Source: Candidatus Uhrbacteria bacterium
GTDB lineage: Bacteria; Patescibacteriota; Patescibacteriia; SG8-24
Assembly (NCBI GenBank): GCA_016205965.1
Contig: JACQSM010000020.1
Location: forward strand, 1 to 8,102
Direction: 5' to 3'
Length of the DNA: 8,102 bases
Translations under genes and position numbers: made by a program
Notes under the pieces: model-generated
The model's input: the letters and a program-made list of their open reading frames with translations, nothing else
What the model was told of the DNA's origin: nothing
Databases searched by the model: none
Shown here: piece by piece, positions 4,933-8,102 of the stretch
Layout of the letters: every line of letters begins with the position of its first letter
How positions within the stretch are numbered: position 1 is the stretch's first letter

Positions 4933-5727
4933 ATGGAAAACATAAACGTCCCCTATCGCCACAGCCGTTACATCGAGATCATGACGACGCGCGGCTACAA
5001 GGCCGGGCAGGAGCGGGCGGGCGAGACCAGGCTGGTCATGGACCCGGACGAACTTCGCCGGCACGAGGAACTGCTCGTTGAGATGTGGACGAAGAAAGGA
5101 CTGCCGGCGGAATTCGCCCGGGTCGGCGTCGTCTGGGAAAGCCCGTGGTTTTCGGTCATCAACCAGGCGATCTTCTACCCGGGCAAGGACGGCCGAGAGA
5201 TCGCGAGCGGCCACATCGACGTCGTCTGGTACGGCGAAGCGCGCGGCGAAAAGAGCGTCTTCCTCCTGTCGTTCACTGAAGACGGACGACTGCTCATGAA
5301 CCGCACCTACCGGACGACGATCCGGCGCTGGACGCTCGAATGCATCGGCACCATCACTGGCCCCGGCGAGAATTTCGAGAAGGCCGTCGAACGATGCGCG
5401 CGCGAGAAGCTGGGACGGCAGGTGCTCGTCCTGAAGCCGCTCGGGAACTGTCTGGACGAACGAGGCGTCATGGGAGCGGCCGTTCCGATGCACGCGGCGT
5501 TGGTTCCGAATGCGCAGTCGCACGAACTCGTCGATTGGGAGCCGCGGGATACTGAACTGCTCGCCATCTCGGAAGTCAACGAGGCGTTCCGACAGGGAAA
5601 ATTCCTGAAGAACGGCGAAGAATATCTGTGCGTCGACGGCTATACCGGATTCGCGCTCCGGCAGGCCGAACTCCAAGGCCTCATCCGGCCGGACGGTAGC
5701 GTCGACATGTACTGGTTCTCTCACTGA
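4933..5727 (+). CDS. Nudix-like protein with degraded Nudix box
   Basis: 264 residues, the only plus-strand gene. The start at 4933 has GGAGG four bases upstream; an in-frame ATG at 4912 lies at the predicted transcription start and is rejected. From about residue 108 the protein follows the ADP-ribose pyrophosphatase pattern: 'VFLLSFTEDGRLLMNRTYRTT' region (109-129), 'RRWTLECIG' (131-139), then a box-like stretch 'GPGENFEKAVERCAREKLG' (143-161). Against the consensus Gx5Ex7REUxEExGU the glycine-to-Glu gap is one longer, RE is RC (154-155) and EE is EK (158-159). Two of the metal-binding glutamates are therefore missing, and hydrolysis of nucleoside diphosphate substrates is doubtful. Residues 1-105 form an N-terminal region I do not recognise, with 'WESPWFSVINQAIFYPG' (68-84). 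Possible role: nucleotide binding without cleavage, or an altered substrate. Confidence 0.7.
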   Translation: MENINVPYRHSRYIEIMTTRGYKAGQERAGETRLVMDPDELRRHEELLVEMWTKKGLPAEFARVGVVWESPWFSVINQAIFYPGKDGREIASGHIDVVWYGEARGEKSVFLLSFTEDGRLLMNRTYRTTIRRWTLECIGTITGPGENFEKAVERCAREKLGRQVLVLKPLGNCLDERGVMGAAVPMHAALVPNAQSHELVDWEPRDTELLAISEVNEAFRQGKFLKNGEEYLCVDGYTGFALRQAELQGLIRPDGSVDMYWFSH

Positions 5728-5751
5728 AACCGCCCTCTCCGGCGGTTTTTT
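5727..5751 (+). terminator. Intrinsic terminator of the Nudix-like gene
   Basis: An 8-bp perfect stem, AAACCGCC/GGCGGTTT (5727-5734 and 5741-5748), has a 6-base loop and is followed by six T residues (5746-5751). It begins at the last base of the TGA stop. Confidence 0.9.
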
Positions 5752-5794
5752 CATTGTGCCGCGCCGTCACGTCACGAAATCACCGAAAAATGCC

Positions 5795-5817
5795 AAAAAA
5801 GCGCCTTAATGGCGCCT
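5795..5817 (-). terminator. Intrinsic terminator of the TauE/cupredoxin operon
   Basis: GCGCC/GGCGC (5801-5805 and 5811-5815) form a 5-bp stem, extendable by a G-U and an A-U pair, with a 5-base loop. On the minus strand it is followed by TTTTTT. On the plus strand the same hairpin is followed by TATTTTT, so it may act in both directions between the convergent genes. Confidence 0.8.
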
Positions 5818-5850
5818 ATTTTTGAAACGTTCATTTGAACTTAATCAGCC

Positions 5851-7248
5851 TTAAGATCTGACGACGTTGAGGCTCCCTCTGAACATGCCCATGGAGCAGC
5901 TAAATACCGCATCACCGGGCTTGTCCGGCGTGAATTCAACAACGTTTACCGGATTCACCAAAGCCACCTTGACGCCGAACTTCGGAATCTGAAAAACCGT
6001 TCGGCAGCCGGCGCCGATGCCCTCGATTTCCATTCGAACGGGCTGCCCGGCCTTGACCGTAAAGCGGTCGCTCGGAGAATAAAACGGTTCTTGGCCGCTG
6101 ATCTTCATCTTGATGACTTGAGTGCTGCCGACCAGGCGCACGTTGGGGTCAACGGCGGCGACCGAGGCTTGGGCCTTCAAGGGCCAGTCCGGAAGCGCCA
6201 GCGGATATCCGGCGATCGTCATGCCATTCTGTACGTTCGCCAAACCGAGGACGATGACCAACGCGCCCGAAAACTGCATAAAGAGTTTGCCGACGCGCCC
6301 GGTCAATGACGAAGAAGCCCAGCCGACGGCCAGAAGCGCCGGGGCCGTGCCCAACGCGAAACCGCCCAGTACCGAGGCGCCGGCCAGGAAATCACCGGTC
6401 GTCAGCGCATAGATCTGAAAAGCCTGCGTGAATCCGCAGGGGATGAAAAACGTGGCCGCGCCCAAGATCGCCGGCATCGCCCGATGAGCGCGCCCGTCGG
6501 CATCCATGATGCGGTGGGCCAGCCGCTTCGGCATGCGCGGCAGCAGGGACAGCAGCCGCCGAGGCGCCAGACCGAGCATGTCGAGTCCCATCACCAGCAT
6601 GACCAGGGCGGCAAAAACGGTCACCGCTGCCGTGGCCGCCGGAGAAAGCGTCAGGGCCGTGCCCAGAACGCCGATGACGCCGCCCAGTATCGCGTAGGCG
6701 GAAATACGGCCGCCGACGAAGAGCAGCGAGGGTTGCAGACGCGCCAGCCATCCGGATGTCGCGGCTGCCGACGAACGGAGCTTGGGGAGCGTCGACAGCA
6801 TCAAGCCTCCGGACACCGCCATGCACGACGAACTCCCCGCCACGACGCCGACGGCCAGGGCCGAGAAAAAATGCGACGAACCGCCGATCTGGTACCCGGA
6901 ATCGAAAAGTCCGATCCTCTTACCGAGCGTGCCAAGAAGCCAGACGGCGCCGAACAGACCCAGGAGACGAAGCGCGCTCGGCCGCTCCTTGGCGACTTCG
7001 CAGCTGCTGCAGCTCATGTCGATCGGCGGCTCGGTTGTCTGCCGCATGCCGATCGCGGTTGCCCTAAACCCGGCCTCGGCCAGGGCCGAAAGCAACGCGC
7101 TATCGCCGACGCCGTCTTCGATGAGAATTTCGGCCCGATCCGTCCACGAATCGACGCCGCGCACGCCAGGAACAGCTAAAGCGGCCTCTTCGAAGAGGTC
7201 GGCATTGGCTTTGTGAAGTCCGGGGACGTGCAAACGAAGGGTCGTCAT
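5851..7248 (-). CDS. TauE/SafE-like membrane protein with N-terminal HMA-like and C-terminal cupredoxin domains
   Basis: 465 residues in three parts. Residues 1-68 look like an HMA metal-binding fold ('GVRGVDSW', 'LLSALAEAGFRATAI'), but the GMxCxxC loop reads 'GLHKANAD', so its cysteines are gone. The linker has 'DMSCSSCE' (77-84), an MxCxxC just before the first helix. Residues about 92-350 are a multi-helix DsbD/TauE-like core with 'SSSCMAVSGG' (139-148) and 'IPCGFTQAFQIYALTTG' (269-285). The last ~95 residues are a cupredoxin-type domain: 'GAGCRTVFQIPKFGVK' (412-427) and 'AVFSCSMGMFRG' (447-458), with Cys451, Met453 and Met455 as likely copper ligands together with Cys415. Such fusions are usually annotated as sulfite exporter TauE/SafE family, but the cupredoxin and HMA parts point to copper handling or thiol transfer across the membrane. 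It lies 30 bases after the VIT gene; its own Shine-Dalgarno is weak. Confidence 0.88.
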   Translation of the reverse strand: MTTLRLHVPGLHKANADLFEEAALAVPGVRGVDSWTDRAEILIEDGVGDSALLSALAEAGFRATAIGMRQTTEPPIDMSCSSCEVAKERPSALRLLGLFGAVWLLGTLGKRIGLFDSGYQIGGSSHFFSALAVGVVAGSSSCMAVSGGLMLSTLPKLRSSAAATSGWLARLQPSLLFVGGRISAYAILGGVIGVLGTALTLSPAATAAVTVFAALVMLVMGLDMLGLAPRRLLSLLPRMPKRLAHRIMDADGRAHRAMPAILGAATFFIPCGFTQAFQIYALTTGDFLAGASVLGGFALGTAPALLAVGWASSSLTGRVGKLFMQFSGALVIVLGLANVQNGMTIAGYPLALPDWPLKAQASVAAVDPNVRLVGSTQVIKMKISGQEPFYSPSDRFTVKAGQPVRMEIEGIGAGCRTVFQIPKFGVKVALVNPVNVVEFTPDKPGDAVFSCSMGMFRGSLNVVRS

Positions 7249-7278
7249 AGCGGCTCAATCGGCATCATACCATCCGGA

Positions 7279-8001
7279 TCAACGCGGCAGATCCAGACCA
7301 AAAAAGGAACCGGCGATGCGGCCCACGCCGTAGCCGATCAGGGCCGCGGCCGAGGAAACCAGCAGCATTTCGATGCCGCTCCTGACACCGTTGTTCTTGG
7401 TCAGTCGGCCTTTCCAGAAACCGAGTCCGAACAGGGCGGCGGCGGTGACGCCGAAGGCGACGAGGCTGGCGGTAGCTACCGGCAGCAGCATGTACGGCGC
7501 CACGGGGATAAGGCCCGCGATCAGATACGAGACCAACATGACGGCGGCGTTCTTGGGCGGCGTTTCGAGTTCGCCGGCGCCGATCCTCAATTCTTTGGCG
7601 ATCATCTCTTCGAGCCAGAGCTTCTTGTCTCCGGTGACGCGCTTGATCAGCATGGCGATCTCTTCCTCGCTGAAGCCGCGGGCCCGGTACATGTCGGCCA
7701 GTTCTTTAGCTTCCTCCTCCGGATGCAGCTCGATCTCCTCTTTTTCCTCGGCGATCATGGTCTCGAGAAGCTGGCGGTGCGATTTCGACGACAGGTACGA
7801 GCCGGCGCCCATCGAGAGCGCCTCGACCACGACGAGGACGGCGCCGGACAATAAAACGACGCGGGAATCCTCGGTGCCGGCGGCAACGCCGACCACGACG
7901 CCGAGGGTAGAGACCAGGCTGTCTTCGACACCGAAGACGAGCTCGCGGATCGAGCTTGCCAGACCGTTTCTCTGGTTATGGAGATACGCGGGATTGTTCA
8001 C
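7279..8001 (-). CDS. VIT1/CCC1 family Fe2+/Mn2+ transporter
   Basis: 240 residues from a GTG at 8001 that overlaps the stop of the upstream dehydrogenase by four bases (GTGA), so translation is probably coupled; no strong Shine-Dalgarno is seen. Family pattern: 'RELVFGVEDSLVSTLGVVVG' region (19-38) with Asp27 in helix 1, helix 2 with Glu60 and Met64 ('EALSMGAGSYLSSKS', 60-74), a cytoplasmic Glu-rich helical segment (about 78-142; Glu clusters at 85-91, 95-97, 112-114, 131-132), then three more helices at about 152-173, 176-196 and 208-232. The Glu-rich segment corresponds to the metal-binding domain of plant and fungal VIT1/CCC1. Length and five-helix plan fit. The role is probably exporting or sequestering excess iron or manganese at the membrane. 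It shares an operon with a dehydrogenase and a copper-type membrane protein. Confidence 0.93.
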   Translation of the reverse strand: MNNPAYLHNQRNGLASSIRELVFGVEDSLVSTLGVVVGVAAGTEDSRVVLLSGAVLVVVEALSMGAGSYLSSKSHRQLLETMIAEEKEEIELHPEEEAKELADMYRARGFSEEEIAMLIKRVTGDKKLWLEEMIAKELRIGAGELETPPKNAAVMLVSYLIAGLIPVAPYMLLPVATASLVAFGVTAAALFGLGFWKGRLTKNNGVRSGIEMLLVSSAAALIGYGVGRIAGSFFGLDLPR

Positions 8002-8102
8002 ATGCTTTGCATTTTACGAATGATCGCCTGACCCATCTCTCTGGTTCCGACGGCGCTCGGGTCGTCTTTGGCCGGCTTGAGGTCGTAGGTGACGTCCTTG
8101 CC
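7998..8102 (-). CDS. C-terminus of isocitrate/isopropylmalate dehydrogenase family protein, 5' part outside window
   Basis: The last 34 codons enter from the right edge in phase with base 8102 and end at a TGA at 7998-8000. The residues 'GKDVTYDL' followed by 'VGTREMGQAIIRKM' match the C-terminal helix region of the NAD(P)-dependent isocitrate and isopropylmalate dehydrogenase family (GxxVTYDL...GT.EM..AII). The active-site residues are outside the window, so substrate and cofactor cannot be judged; isocitrate dehydrogenase is my first guess. The stop overlaps the GTG of the VIT transporter, so the two are co-transcribed. Confidence 0.8.
   Translation of the reverse strand, partial: GKDVTYDLKPAKDDPSAVGTREMGQAIIRKMQSM

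Noticed and set aside
5829..5855. Small inverted repeats GTTC/GAAC and CTTAA/TTAAG near the stop of the TauE-like gene
   Set aside because: Arms are only 4-5 bp, no T-run follows, and a proper terminator lies just downstream.
6484..7179. Plus-strand open frame of 231 codons
   Set aside because: Antisense to the TauE-like membrane core; composition (Gln/Arg/Asp-rich) is that of an antisense shadow of hydrophobic coding sequence.
7249..7278. Seven-codon frame starting ATGATG whose TGA overlaps the ATG of the TauE-like gene
   Set aside because: It resembles the leader ORF of the lysozyme-like gene, but there is no Shine-Dalgarno in front, and such a short frame is expected by chance.
1..8102. 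CRISPR array, tRNA, rRNA, insertion sequence or defence system
   Set aside because: No direct repeat series, no cloverleaf-like sequence, no transposase or recombinase motif and no known defence domain was seen on either strand.

Overview
This is a compact stretch of bacterial chromosome with moderately high GC coding DNA and short AT-richer gaps. Ten genes lie on the minus strand and one on the plus strand, and two of the minus-strand genes are cut by the window edges. The longest gap between genes is about 175 bases (4757-4932), so there is no unexplained stretch over 300 bases. Ribosome binding sites of the GGAGG type and sigma70-like promoters are easy to see. Most transcription units end in an intrinsic terminator that begins at, or a few bases after, the stop codon. 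The repertoire (Rrf2 regulator, DUF378 protein, VIT1/CCC1 carrier, TauE/SafE-like protein with cupredoxin tail, small secreted lysozyme-like protein, several small membrane proteins) resembles what is common in uncultivated groups such as Patescibacteria. That placement is an inference from gene content only. I see no mobile element, tRNA, rRNA or CRISPR array.

Layout, read in the direction of minus-strand transcription from the right edge. The C-terminus of an isocitrate/isopropylmalate-type dehydrogenase overlaps a VIT1/CCC1 iron/manganese transporter by four bases. A membrane protein follows 30 bases later, made of an HMA-like domain, a TauE/SafE (DsbD-like) core and a cupredoxin domain. 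This unit ends in a terminator at about 5795-5817 and converges on the single plus-strand gene (4933-5727), a Nudix-like protein whose catalytic box is degraded. Its promoter is back to back with the promoter of a secreted six-cysteine lysozyme-like protein (4157-4756). Next come a two-helix membrane protein with a long probable coiled coil (2928-4034), a DUF378 protein with Met/Cys-rich ends (2586-2852), and a tightly packed operon of three small membrane proteins (2462 to 1631). A GH5-like lipoprotein that appears to have lost its catalytic glutamates follows (492-1556), and at the left edge an Rrf2-family regulator with three cysteines (1-398, cut).

How the genes fit together: the right-hand operon and the Rrf2 gene point to metal and Fe-S homeostasis (iron/manganese export or storage, copper handling, Fe-S sensing). 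The lysozyme-like protein, the GH5-like lipoprotein and the small membrane proteins point to the cell envelope. A recurrent theme is recognisable folds that have lost catalytic or metal-binding residues: GH5 without either Glu, Nudix without a full Nudix box, HMA without CxxC. I do not see a recognised defence or biosynthetic system. The most unusual parts are the pseudoenzymes, the three-gene membrane operon and the coiled-coil membrane protein.
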